Shown piece after piece: positions 27,500 to 35,829 of a stretch of DNA of 64,000 nucleotides (within the stretch, counting starts at the first letter, position 1; every line of letters begins with the position of its first letter). Source of the DNA: Cellulomonas timonensis (GTDB taxonomy: Bacteria; Actinomycetota; Actinomycetes; Actinomycetales; Cellulomonadaceae); contig NZ_FCOT01000009.1 in the NCBI RefSeq assembly GCF_900046455.1, positions 202,058 through 266,057 on the forward strand, read 5' to 3'. The position numbers were made by a program, and so were the translations under genes. The notes below the pieces were generated by a model, which was not told the origin of the DNA, ran no database searches, and saw only the letters and a list, made by a program, of their open reading frames with translations.

Positions 27500-29094
27500 T
27501 GGCCGGGATCGTCGTCATCGGCTGTGCCGACCAGTCGCTCGCCTATGAGCTGCGCGCGCAGCTCGCCGAGGCCGCCGATGTCGAGGTGGTGGCCGTCGCG
27601 GAGACGACCACCGAGCTGACGGCCCTCGTGCTCGCGCATGAGCCACAGGTGGTGCTCGTCCACGACCAGCTCGGCCCCGAGCCCGCGCACCAGGTCATCC
27701 GCGACCTGGGCCTGCGCCGCCCGGCGTCGGTGGCGCTGGTGGTCTCGAGCGACAACGACCCCGAGTCGCTGTCCGCCGCGATGGACGCGGGCGCGCGCGG
27801 CGTCGTGGCGTACCCGTTGGCCTACGCCGAGGTGCAGCAGCGCGTGGTCAATGCGCTGGAGTGGTCGCGGCACATGGGCACGCTGCTGGCCAGCAGCGGC
27901 ACGGGCGACGGCAGCGTGCGCGGCCGGGCCACCGTCGTGGCGGTCGCGGGCTCGAAGGGCGGCGTGGGGACCACCACGATCGCCACGCACCTGTGCTGGG
28001 ACATCCGCCGCGAGGTGCCCGCGCACAAGGTGCTCGTGGTGGACCTGGACCTGGAGAAGGGCGACGTGTCGAGCCTCGTCGCCGCCCGGTACCGGTCCTC
28101 CGTCGCGGACCTGGCGAAGGTCTCCCAGGACCTGTCGGTGCGCACCGTCCAGGACGCCGTCTTCGAGCACGAGTCGGGCCTGCACCTGCTGCTGCCGCCC
28201 GAGGACGTGCGCGAGGTCGAGTTCGTGACCCCGGCGGCGGTGCGGCAGATCATCGCGCTGCTGCGGCAGCAGTACGACCTCGTGGTGATCGACGTGGGCG
28301 CCCATGTGACCCCCGTGCAGGCGGCTGTCGTCGAGATCGCCGCCGAGGTCGTCGCCGTCGTCACCCCGGACCTGGTGAGCCTGCGCGCGCTGCGCCGCAA
28401 CCTCGGGTGGTGGGAGTCGCTCGCGGTGCGCAAGCCCGAGAACGTGCACGTGCTGCTCAACCGGCACAACCGCTCCGACGAGGTGCAGCCCGAGACCGCC
28501 CGGCGGATCTCGCCCGCACCCCTGCTCCAGACCGTCATGCCGGATCTGGGCCGCCGGCTCGAGCGGGCCACGAACTCGCGCTCGCCCGAGCTCGTCGACG
28601 ACGCGGCCTGGTGGAAGGCGTTGCGGGCGTTCGGTCGGGAGATCGGCGCGGTCCGCCGCGCCGCCCAGCCCGCCGGCCCCGACGACGTCGCCGGACTGGT
28701 CGAGGCCGAGTCGCGGCGCCGCCCGCGCCGGGGACCGCGACGCGGCGACGACACCGGCTCCGCATCGGTGGACCTGCTCGGCGTGCTGCCGTGGCTCGCG
28801 CTGGTGTGCGCGCTGCTGTGGCAGCTCGGCGTGACGGGCATGACCTACGTGTGGACGGGTCACGCCGCCTCCGCCGCCGCCCGGTCCGTGGCGCTGCACG
28901 CCGACGACGCGACGGTGCGCCAGGCCGCGCAGGACGTGTTCCCGGCGGGGATGCGCGCCCGGCTCGACGTGGGGGTCGGCGGGCCCGACCGGTCGAGCGT
29001 GAGCGTCGCGGCCCAGGTGCCGCTGATGATGCCCGGCGTGTTCAGCACCCCGTGGGACGTGCGGGTGGACCGCCAGGTGGTGAGCGAGCCGTGA
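27496..29094 (+). CDS. CpaE-like ATPase fused to a TadE-like pseudopilin segment
   Basis: 532 residues in three parts. Residues 1 to about 130 are a degenerate receiver-like domain (IVVIGCADQSLAYELRAQL). Residues about 145-395 are a MinD/ParA-type ATPase with the deviant Walker A SKGGVGTTT near 153-161 and VVDLDLEKGDVSS, typical of CpaE/TadZ, which localises the Tad machine. After a basic linker (RRRPRRGPRRGDD), Gly421 starts GSASVDLLGVLPWLALVCALLWQLGVTG, a class III prepilin-like motif (acidic residue at +5) plus membrane helix, as in TadE. A cytoplasmic ATPase joined to an exported pseudopilin is unusual. No frameshift is evident. ATG at 27499 is an alternative start. Confidence 0.85.
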   Translation: MMAGIVVIGCADQSLAYELRAQLAEAADVEVVAVAETTTELTALVLAHEPQVVLVHDQLGPEPAHQVIRDLGLRRPASVALVVSSDNDPESLSAAMDAGARGVVAYPLAYAEVQQRVVNALEWSRHMGTLLASSGTGDGSVRGRATVVAVAGSKGGVGTTTIATHLCWDIRREVPAHKVLVVDLDLEKGDVSSLVAARYRSSVADLAKVSQDLSVRTVQDAVFEHESGLHLLLPPEDVREVEFVTPAAVRQIIALLRQQYDLVVIDVGAHVTPVQAAVVEIAAEVVAVVTPDLVSLRALRRNLGWWESLAVRKPENVHVLLNRHNRSDEVQPETARRISPAPLLQTVMPDLGRRLERATNSRSPELVDDAAWWKALRAFGREIGAVRRAAQPAGPDDVAGLVEAESRRRPRRGPRRGDDTGSASVDLLGVLPWLALVCALLWQLGVTGMTYVWTGHAASAAARSVALHADDATVRQAAQDVFPAGMRARLDVGVGGPDRSSVSVAAQVPLMMPGVFSTPWDVRVDRQVVSEP

Positions 29095-29477
29095 CCTTCC
29101 TCCGGAGGGGTCGGCGCGCATCGTCGGGCAGTCGCCCGACGCACCGGCTGCGCGGCGGTGTGGGCCGCGAGCGCGGCAGCGCGAGCATCGAGATGGTCGG
29201 CGCGCTGCCGATCATCGTGGTCGTCGTGCTCGTGCTGTTCCAGGTGTGCGCCGTGGTCTTCGCGACGCAGGCCGCCAATCAAGCGGTGCGGGACGGCGCC
29301 CGGGCCATGAGCCTGGGCCGCTCCGTGGAGGCCGCCGTCGACGCGTCGCTCCCGGGCGGCCTGACCGCGCAGCGGATCACCTATCCGGGCGACGGCGCCG
29401 TGCGCCTCGAACTGCGGGCGCCGGGCCTGGCGTTCCTGCCCGAGGTCGTCATCGAGCGCACGGCGGTCATGCCATGA
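29091..29477 (+). CDS. TadE-like minor pseudopilin
   Basis: A 128-residue protein. A basic leader ends at Gly29, followed by SASIEMVGALPIIVVVVLVLFQVCAVVF: a prepilin cleavage motif with Glu at +5 and a hydrophobic helix, typical of TadE. ATQAANQAVRDGARAMSLG matches the conserved post-helix part of TadE/TadF. It would be cut by a prepilin peptidase (none is in this window) and take part in pilus initiation. Its GTG start overlaps the stop of the CpaE fusion, and its stop overlaps the cpaF ATG. Confidence 0.9.
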   Translation: MTFLRRGRRASSGSRPTHRLRGGVGRERGSASIEMVGALPIIVVVVLVLFQVCAVVFATQAANQAVRDGARAMSLGRSVEAAVDASLPGGLTAQRITYPGDGAVRLELRAPGLAFLPEVVIERTAVMP

Positions 29478-30847
29478 GGACGGGGTTCAGCGAGTGGACC
29501 GGCGACGCGCGCCGTGACGCCACCGAGGCCGCCGACGCGCTCGCCTCCGCCACGGCCTCGCGTGCCGACCTCGACGAGGGGCTCGTCGCGTCGTTCAAGC
29601 GCAAGCTGCTCGACGAGGTCGACCTGCACGAGTTGAGCCGGCTCGACACCGGCCAGCGCCGCATCCGCCTCGAGCGGGTCGTGGCGCACTTGGTGTCCAC
29701 CGAGGGCGTCATCCTCACCACCCGTGAGCGCAACGCGCTGATCCGCCGGGTGGTCGACGAGTCCATCGGGCTGGGGGTGCTCGAGCCGCTGCTGGCCGAC
29801 GACACGGTCTCCGAGATCATGATCAACGGGCACGACACGATCTACGTCGAGCGCTTCGGCCAGGTCGAGCGCGTGGCCCAGGTGTTCGCCTCCGAGGACC
29901 AGCTTCGGCAGACCATCGACCGCATCGTCTCGACGGTGAACCGGCGCGTGGACGAGTCGAGCCCGATGGTCGACGCGCGCCTGCCCCCCGACGACCGGAT
30001 GCCGCGCGGCGCGCGTGTGCACGTGGTGCTGCCGCCCCTGGCGCTCGACGGCCCCACGGTCACCATCCGGCTGTTCCCCAAGGCGTACGGCCTTGACGAG
30101 CTGCTGAACCGGGGGAGCCTCGACGCGGCGACCGCCGGACTGCTCGCGGCATGTGTGCGGGCCCGGATGAACATCATCGTCTCGGGGGGCACGTCGTCGG
30201 GGAAGACGACGATGCTCAATGCGTTGTCGGCCTTCATCCAGGGCAAGCAGCGCATCATCACCATCGAGGACGCCGCCGAGCTGTCGTTGCCCCAGGAGCA
30301 CGTGGTGCGCCTGGAGACCCGCCCCGCGAACGTCGAGGGCCACGGCCAGGTGACGATCCGCGACCTGGTGCGCAACGCGCTGCGCATGCGCCCCGACCGC
30401 ATCATCGTCGGCGAGGTGCGTGGCGGCGAGGCGCTCGACATGCTCCAGGCGATGAACACGGGCCATGAGGGCTCGCTCGCCACCGTGCACGCCAACACCA
30501 CGGGCGACGCGCTGGTGCGGCTCGAGACGCTCGCGTCGATGAGCGACGTCGAGGTCCCGTTCCACGCGCTGCGCGACCAGGTGAACAACGCCGTCGACCT
30601 CGTGGTGCAGCTGCTGCGCGGCTCGGACGGCACGCGTCGCGTGGTCGAGGTCGGGTATGTGGCGTCGCGGCACCGCGACGACTTCGACGTGCGCCCGCTG
30701 ATGCGCTGGGACCCCGAGGCGCCGAACGGCGCCGGGCCGCCCGGGCGCTTCGTGCAGCACCCGCTGCCCCAGGCGCTGCGCGACAAGCTGCGGATCGCCG
30801 GCGAGCTGCCGGCCGAGCACGCCGGCCAGACGGGAGCCGCGCAGTGA
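29474..30847 (+). CDS. cpaF: CpaF/TadA secretion ATPase
   Basis: 457 residues of the VirB11/GspE-like ATPase superfamily, Tad type. There is a helical N-terminal domain, then GVLEPLLADDTVSEIMINGHDTIYVER, the Walker A SGGTSSGKTTMLNAL near residues 237-248, ITIEDAAELSLPQEHVVRLETR (Asp box), and MRPDRIIVGEVRGGEALDMLQAMNTGHEGSLATVHANT (Walker B and His box). A cytoplasmic hexamer powers pilin extrusion through TadB and TadC. The ATG overlaps the TadE stop, and the stop overlaps the tadB GTG. Confidence 0.97.
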   Translation: MRTGFSEWTGDARRDATEAADALASATASRADLDEGLVASFKRKLLDEVDLHELSRLDTGQRRIRLERVVAHLVSTEGVILTTRERNALIRRVVDESIGLGVLEPLLADDTVSEIMINGHDTIYVERFGQVERVAQVFASEDQLRQTIDRIVSTVNRRVDESSPMVDARLPPDDRMPRGARVHVVLPPLALDGPTVTIRLFPKAYGLDELLNRGSLDAATAGLLAACVRARMNIIVSGGTSSGKTTMLNALSAFIQGKQRIITIEDAAELSLPQEHVVRLETRPANVEGHGQVTIRDLVRNALRMRPDRIIVGEVRGGEALDMLQAMNTGHEGSLATVHANTTGDALVRLETLASMSDVEVPFHALRDQVNNAVDLVVQLLRGSDGTRRVVEVGYVASRHRDDFDVRPLMRWDPEAPNGAGPPGRFVQHPLPQALRDKLRIAGELPAEHAGQTGAAQ

Positions 30848-31770
30848 TGGTCCTGGCGCTGTTGGTGTGCGTCGTGGCCGGATGCGCCCTGCTCGTCGCG
30901 GGCATCCGCGACCTGGCGTCGGTGTCCGCGCGGCGGCGCGCGCTGGTCACGGGAGCCACCGCTGACGTCGCGCTCGGCGGGGACCGCGCGTTCGTGCGGT
31001 GGGACCGCGCGTTCCGCCGCACGACCCCGGGCCGATGGGTGGAGCGGCAGCTCCTGCTGGCCGGCGTCGACGACAAGCCCGCGCTGCTCGTGGCGGGCGC
31101 CGCCGTGGGCGGCGGCGTCATGGTCGGGTGGGTGCTCGCCGTGGGGCTCGCGCCGGTGCTCGGCCTGCTGGGCGTCGTCGCGGTGGTCGTCGGCATCCGC
31201 GCGTACCTGAGCCGGGCCAAGGAGCGGCGCAACGAGCAGTTCGTGGCGCAGATGCCCGAGCTCGCGCGCGTGCTGTCCAACGCGACCGGTGCGGGCCTGT
31301 CGATCGCCGCGGCGATCCTCGTCGCCTCCGACGAGCTCGCCGCGCCCGCCGGCCCCGAGCTGCGACGCGTCGCGTCGCGCATGCGCTTCGGCGACAGCCT
31401 CGACCAGGCCCTGTCCGGGCTCGAGGACCGCCTGCCCTCGCGTGAGGTGTCGGTGCTCGTCTCGACGCTGCTGGTCAGCGCCCGATCGGGAGGCTCGCTC
31501 GTGTCCGCGCTGCGGGACATCGCGGACACGCTCGACGAGCGCAAGGAGATTCGCCGCGAGGTGCGCACGACGCTCGCGCAGTCCACGTCGACCGGGTACC
31601 TGGTGATCGGCATGGGCTTCGGCCTGCTGTTCCTGCTCAACGGGATCCAGCCCGGCACCGTCGAGGCCATGACCGCGTCCTGGCTCGGCCGGGCGGGCCT
31701 CGTGGTGGGCGGGACGCTGTTCGTCAGCGGCTTCGTGCTGATCCGCCGGATGACGAGGTTCCACGGATGA
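30844..31770 (+). CDS. tadB: TadB inner-membrane platform protein
   Basis: 308 residues with hydrophobic segments at the N-terminus, at about residues 78-120 and in the last 50 residues, and a T2SF/GspF domain between them: QMPELARVLSNATGAGLSIAAAIL, SLDQALSGLEDRLPSREVSVLVSTLLVSARSGGSLVSALRDIADTLDERKEIRREVRT. This is the TadB half of the platform contacted by CpaF. The start GTG at 30844 overlaps the cpaF stop, with an ATG immediately after as an alternative; tadC follows with an ATGA overlap. Confidence 0.95.
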   Translation: MMVLALLVCVVAGCALLVAGIRDLASVSARRRALVTGATADVALGGDRAFVRWDRAFRRTTPGRWVERQLLLAGVDDKPALLVAGAAVGGGVMVGWVLAVGLAPVLGLLGVVAVVVGIRAYLSRAKERRNEQFVAQMPELARVLSNATGAGLSIAAAILVASDELAAPAGPELRRVASRMRFGDSLDQALSGLEDRLPSREVSVLVSTLLVSARSGGSLVSALRDIADTLDERKEIRREVRTTLAQSTSTGYLVIGMGFGLLFLLNGIQPGTVEAMTASWLGRAGLVVGGTLFVSGFVLIRRMTRFHG

Positions 31771-32675
31771 GCCCGCTGATTGTGCTCGGGATCGCGCTGC
31801 TCGGGGCGCTCAGCGTGGTGCTGCTGCTGGTGGGCTACCGCCAGATGCGCAGCGACGCGCTGGCGACCCTGGCCGTCGAGGACCTGTCCCTGCTGCGCGG
31901 CCAGCAGCGCCGCCGCGCCGAGGGCGAGTCGCCCTTCCAGCGGATGGCCCGGCGCCGGGTGCCCGGGCTGCGCCGGATGCTGGGCCCGGGGCGGCTGGCC
32001 GCGCTGCAGCGGCGCATCGACGAGGCGGGCCGGCCGGACGGCCTCACCGTCGACGGCTACCTCGAGCGCACCGCCTGGTGGGCGCTGCTCATCGCCCCGG
32101 TGTTGGTGGTGCTGCTGCTGCAGGGCAACGTGCTGATGGCGCTGCTGGGCCTGACCGTGCCGGTGGTGCTCCCGCTCAGCCGGGTCGCCGCGGCGCAGCG
32201 CCGCCGCCGTGAGCGCATCGACCGCGACCTGCCCGATTTCCTCGACGTGCTGGCGGTCACCGTGATGGCGGGGGTGAGTTTCCGGGCGGCCCTCGCGCGG
32301 GTCGCGGAGCGGTTCCACGGCCCGCTCGCCGACGAGGTCGCGCTCACCCTCCAGCAGATCGCGAACGGCGCGTCGGTGCGCCAGGCGTTCACCGACCTGC
32401 GGCGCCGCTCGTCGTCGGAGCCCGTCGGCCAGTTCGTCTCCGCGCTGCTGCAGTCCCAGGAGCTCGGCGCCCCGTTGGCGGAGTCGTTGCGGCAGATCGC
32501 GGCAGACATGCGGCGGGACAGCGGGCAGCGGCAGCGGCAGGCGGCGGCCCGGACCTCGCCCCGGGTGACGCTCGTGACGTCGCTCGTGCTGGTGCCCGGC
32601 GCCCTCGTGTTCATCGTCATCGGGCTGTACGTCGGCTCCGACGTGGACCTCGGATCCCTGCTCGGTGGGCTGTGA
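31767..32675 (+). CDS. tadC: TadC inner-membrane platform protein
   Basis: 302 residues with N-terminal, central and C-terminal membrane helices and a second T2SF domain: DLPDFLDVLAVTVMAGVSFRAALARVAERFHGPLADEVALTLQQIANGASVRQAFTDLRRR, then SALLQSQELGAPLAESLRQIAADMRRDSGQR. TadC pairs with TadB as the membrane platform. It overlaps tadB by ATGA and the following sensor kinase by GTGA, showing that the kinase is co-translated with the pilus machine. Confidence 0.95.
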   Translation: MSPLIVLGIALLGALSVVLLLVGYRQMRSDALATLAVEDLSLLRGQQRRRAEGESPFQRMARRRVPGLRRMLGPGRLAALQRRIDEAGRPDGLTVDGYLERTAWWALLIAPVLVVLLLQGNVLMALLGLTVPVVLPLSRVAAAQRRRRERIDRDLPDFLDVLAVTVMAGVSFRAALARVAERFHGPLADEVALTLQQIANGASVRQAFTDLRRRSSSEPVGQFVSALLQSQELGAPLAESLRQIAADMRRDSGQRQRQAAARTSPRVTLVTSLVLVPGALVFIVIGLYVGSDVDLGSLLGGL

Positions 32676-33871
32676 GCGCCGTCTCGGGCGTGCTCGGCCC
32701 CGGATCGCCCCGCGCCGCGCACGACTTCACCCGGCAGATCGTCTCGGTGGCGCTGCTCGTGCGCCTCGGGGCCATCATGGTCGGGCTGCTCGGCATGGTC
32801 GGTGAGACGATGACGGCCCCCGTGCTGGCCTGCGTGCTGGCGATGTCCGCGTCGAGCCTCGCGTGCCTGCTGAGCCCGGGGACGATGGACTTCGTGGTGC
32901 GCCACCCGCTGGCCGTGGTGGGGGACGTGCTGGTCAACCTGGCGGTGGTCGCGGTGCTGGGGGTGGAGAGCCCGATGGTGCTCTCGACGTTCCCCACCGC
33001 GCTGGTGCTGGGCATGCTGTTCGCGGCCCGGACGTCCCTGACCACCGTCGTGGTGCTCGTCGCGGGCTACCTGCTCGTGGCCGCGGGCGACCCGGACGCC
33101 GACCGCAGCTTCATGGTGGGGCTCGGGGTGCCGGCGCTGTACCTGTGCCTCACCGCCGTCGGGTCCGCCATCCGCAGGGCGCATGCGCTGCAGGTCGAGG
33201 CCGGGCGGGAGTTGGCGCTGGTCCGCGAGGTGGCGGTCGCCGCCGACGAGCGGGCCCGGCTCGCCCGCGAGATGCACGACTCGCTCGGCAAGACGCTGCA
33301 CGGCATCGCGTTGGGCGCGCAGGCGCTGCCCCTGTGGGTGGAGCGCGACCCCGAGGCCGCCGTGCAGCACGCCCACGGGCTGGCCGCCGGCGCCCAGCAG
33401 GCGTCCGACGAGGCGCGCGCGCTGCTGGTGCGGATGCGCGCCGACCAGCCCGACCGCCCGTTCGCCGAGGTGCTGCACGACGAGTGCGCGCGCTGGCAGG
33501 AGTCGACGGGCGTGGCCTGCCGCGTCGAGTGCGCCGCCGTCGTGGACCTGCCCACGAGCATCCGCTACGAGCTGCTCGCGATCCTCGGCGAGGCCCTGGA
33601 GAACGTGCGGCGCCACGCCGGCGCGCGCCTGGTGCGCGTGACCTTCAGCGGCGCCCCCGGCGGCGTGGTGCTGCTGGCCGTGCAGGACGACGGGCGCGGC
33701 TTCGCCCCCCGCGCCGACGGCTCCAGCCCGCGCGGCCACTTCGGGCTGACCGGCATGCATGAGCGCGCGCGGGAGATCGGCGCGGGCGTGCGGGTCGAGT
33801 CAGCTCCCGGACACGGGACGCGCGTCCTGGTCCGCCACCCTGTCGAGGAGGACGTCCATGCAGCACCCTGA
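32672..33871 (+). CDS. Membrane sensor histidine kinase (NarL-partner type) embedded in the Tad operon
   Basis: 399 residues. About five membrane helices occupy residues 25-165 and there is no extracellular domain of note, suggesting that it senses within or near the membrane. A HisKA_3 dimerisation domain follows, with the H box REMHDSLGKTLHGIALG, and a HATPase domain with LGEALENVRRHAGA (N box) and VQDDGRGFAP (G box). It overlaps tadC by 4 bases and its response regulator by 14 bases. Co-translation with the pilus genes suggests it monitors or adjusts pilus production; the signal is unknown. Confidence 0.9.
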   Translation: MSAVSGVLGPGSPRAAHDFTRQIVSVALLVRLGAIMVGLLGMVGETMTAPVLACVLAMSASSLACLLSPGTMDFVVRHPLAVVGDVLVNLAVVAVLGVESPMVLSTFPTALVLGMLFAARTSLTTVVVLVAGYLLVAAGDPDADRSFMVGLGVPALYLCLTAVGSAIRRAHALQVEAGRELALVREVAVAADERARLAREMHDSLGKTLHGIALGAQALPLWVERDPEAAVQHAHGLAAGAQQASDEARALLVRMRADQPDRPFAEVLHDECARWQESTGVACRVECAAVVDLPTSIRYELLAILGEALENVRRHAGARLVRVTFSGAPGGVVLLAVQDDGRGFAPRADGSSPRGHFGLTGMHERAREIGAGVRVESAPGHGTRVLVRHPVEEDVHAAP

Positions 33872-34646
33872 GAGCCCCCACGTGGCGCAGCGGGCGGCGG
33901 TGCTGGCCGGTGTCCCGGCCGACCACGCGGCGCTGCGGCAGGTCACGGTCGTGGTGGTCGACGACAACTCGGTGATCCGCATGGGCCTGTGCAGCCTGAT
34001 CGGCGCGTCCGACCACCTGCGGGTGGTGGGCGAGGCCGCGGACGGCGAGGAGGCCGTGCGGGTGGTCCGCGCGACGTTGCCCGACGTGGTGCTGCTCGAC
34101 GTGCGGATGCCGCGCCGCGACGGCGTGCAGGTGGCGGCCGAGGTGCGCCAGTGGTCCAAGGTGCTCATGCTCACGTACTCCGACGCCCCCGAGGTGGTGC
34201 GCGCCGCGATCGAGGCCGGGGCCAACGGGTACCTGGTGCATGGGCAGTTCCAGCCGCATGAGCTCGAGCGCGCGGTGCTGGCCGTGGCCGACGGGGCGTT
34301 CCTGCTCTCGGAGACCGCCGCGGGCGCGGTCCGCGGCCTGTTCGCCGCGCCGCCCGCGCCCGTCGCCCCCCTCCGGCCGGACGTGGGCCTGTCGGCGCGC
34401 CAGCAGGAGGTCATGGAGCTGGTCGCGTCGGGTCGCACCAACCCGGAGATCGCCGCGGAGTGCTTCCTGTCGGAGAAGACCGTCAAGAACCACATCAACC
34501 ACATCTTCGCGAAGCTGGGCGTGCGGACCCGGGCCGAGGCCGTCTCGGTGTGGCTCGGCGGGACGCCGGACCCGGGCGCGGGACCTGCGGGAATGGGCCC
34601 GGAGTTGGGCCCGTGGACCCGGCGCGCGCCAGCAGGTCGCGCCTAG
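33858..34646 (+). CDS. NarL/LuxR-family response regulator of the Tad locus
   Basis: 262 residues. The receiver domain runs TVVVVDDNSVIRMGLCSLI with the acidic pair, VVLLDVRMPRRDGVQ with the phospho-acceptor Asp, and LMLTYSDAPEVVRAAIEAGANGYLVHG. The C-terminal LuxR HTH is SARQQEVMELVASGRTNPEIAAECFLSEKTVKNHINHIFAKLGVRTRAEAV. It is the cognate partner of the overlapping kinase. The ATG at 33858 lies within the kinase's last codons. flp is the next gene, so it may act on the flp promoter; this is inferred from position. Confidence 0.92.
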   Translation: MQHPESPHVAQRAAVLAGVPADHAALRQVTVVVVDDNSVIRMGLCSLIGASDHLRVVGEAADGEEAVRVVRATLPDVVLLDVRMPRRDGVQVAAEVRQWSKVLMLTYSDAPEVVRAAIEAGANGYLVHGQFQPHELERAVLAVADGAFLLSETAAGAVRGLFAAPPAPVAPLRPDVGLSARQQEVMELVASGRTNPEIAAECFLSEKTVKNHINHIFAKLGVRTRAEAVSVWLGGTPDPGAGPAGMGPELGPWTRRAPAGRA

Positions 34647-34696
34647 CGTGAGAAGCGTCAACGAGGGGCCGGCGCGGCTCCGGGCAGCAGACTCCG

Positions 34697-34715
34697 CCGA
34701 CCGGCTCCCGGTCGG
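34697..34715 (+). promoter_or_regulatory. Hairpin in the flp leader
   Basis: CCGACCGG and CCGGTCGG form an 8-bp perfect stem with a 3-base loop, 23 bases before the flp start. It could be an mRNA-stability or processing element, or an operator for the regulator encoded just upstream. No experiment-like evidence is available from sequence. Confidence 0.4.
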
Positions 34716-34738
34716 CACTCAGGACGGGGAGCACCACC

Positions 34739-34942
34739 ATGACTCGCATGTTCGTCGCCACGAAGATCCGCCTGCAGAAGGCGTTGGAGCAGCGGGAGCT
34801 GGGCCAGGGCACCTTGGAGTACCTGGGCATCGTCATCGTCGCCGCGATCCTGGTGGTCGCGCTCGTGGGCGCGTTCAACAGCTTCGACCTCGGCACGAAG
34901 ATCAGCACGAAGCTCGACGAGATCGGCAACGCGGGCGGCTGA
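34739..34942 (+). CDS. flp: Flp-type major pilin
   Basis: 67 residues, the usual Flp size. After a basic leader, Gly22 is followed by QGTLEYLGIVIVAAILVVALVGAF: the class III prepilin motif with Glu-Tyr at +5/+6 and a single hydrophobic helix, then a short polar tail. It is processed by a prepilin peptidase and polymerised by the CpaF-TadB-TadC machine into thin adhesive pili. ATG at 34739, with GGGGAGC upstream. A hairpin lies on each side, consistent with a separately abundant flp transcript. Confidence 0.95.
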   Translation: MTRMFVATKIRLQKALEQRELGQGTLEYLGIVIVAAILVVALVGAFNSFDLGTKISTKLDEIGNAGG

Positions 34943-34997
34943 TCGCCCGCACCACAGCAGGGCGGCGCGGCGGCGCGGTGGCGGAGGGGCCACCGCG
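34931..34997 (+). terminator. Hairpins overlapping and following the flp stop codon
   Basis: GCGGGCG (34931-34937) pairs with CGCCCGC (34944-34950) across the flp stop codon, and CGCGGTGG (34974-34981) pairs with CCACCGCG (34990-34997). They may act as partial terminators that keep flp mRNA more abundant than the downstream genes. Confidence 0.5.
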
Positions 34998-35040
34998 TCG
35001 CCGCGACGGCATGTCTGGCCCGAGAGACGTGGGGGAGACG

Positions 35041-35754
35041 ATGACGCGGAGCCTGGTCGCGAGGGCGCGCGCGCACGGTCGAGGTGAGGACGGGCTCGCG
35101 ACGAGCGCCGTCCTCGTGGTCGTCGCCGTGGGCGTCGTCGCGCTGCTGTTCCTCGCCGTCCTTCCGCTGCTCCAGGGCACCGATCAGGCCGGCCGCACCC
35201 AGACCGCCGCTGACGCCGCGGCGCTGGCCGGCGCGGAGGAGGTCCGCAAGGTCGCGCTCGACCACGTCGGCGACGTGGTGCTCGGCGCCACGACGTACGG
35301 GTCGCTGCTCGGCCCCGCGCGCGGGCACACGCAGGCCAGTGACTACGCCACCCGCAACGGCGGGGAGCTCGTGGGGTACGCCCAGGACCCGTGGCGGGAC
35401 GAGGTCGAGGTGCGCACGTGGCTGCGCGAGCAGATGCCAGACGGCCAGCGCGCCGAGCGGGACGCGGTCGCGGCACTGGGGGTGGCGCTGGCCCGCTGCG
35501 CGGGGGACTCGCGCGACGTGGTGGTGGGCTACGAGCCCGTGCCGACGCCCGAGCCGACCGACCCCGAGGCGACCCCCGATCCGGACGATCCAGACGAGCC
35601 GGAGGAGGAGCCCGAGCCCGTGCCGATCATCGAGTCCGAGCACCGCTTCACCTGCCCCGGCTACGACAGCGGCTGGACACGGCCGCGCGCCGCGCTCGAA
35701 GGTCCCGTACGGTCCTGGTTGACGAGCGCACTCGAACCGCACCTGGTCCGTTGA
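35041..35754 (+). CDS. TadG-like pilus assembly protein (Rv3654c/Rv3655c-like)
   Basis: 237 residues. The N-terminus GRGEDGLATSAVLVVVAVGVVALLFLAVLPLLQGTDQ resembles the TadE/TadG membrane segment but lacks the acidic +5 residue. The following GRTQTAADAAALAGAEEV is the hallmark of TadG-related proteins. The second half has an acidic, proline-rich linker (about residues 165-195) and a Cys-containing tail, HRFTCPGYDSGW. It is probably anchored in the membrane with the domain outside. The ATG at 35041 has GGGGGAG upstream; an ATG ten codons earlier is possible. Confidence 0.8.
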   Translation: MTRSLVARARAHGRGEDGLATSAVLVVVAVGVVALLFLAVLPLLQGTDQAGRTQTAADAAALAGAEEVRKVALDHVGDVVLGATTYGSLLGPARGHTQASDYATRNGGELVGYAQDPWRDEVEVRTWLREQMPDGQRAERDAVAALGVALARCAGDSRDVVVGYEPVPTPEPTDPEATPDPDDPDEPEEEPEPVPIIESEHRFTCPGYDSGWTRPRAALEGPVRSWLTSALEPHLVR

Positions 35755-35829
35755 CGCAGGTCAGCGCCCGCGCCAGGTCCACGTGTCACCGCACGCCCCG
35801 ACGAAAGGCCGCACGATGAGGTCCGCCGC

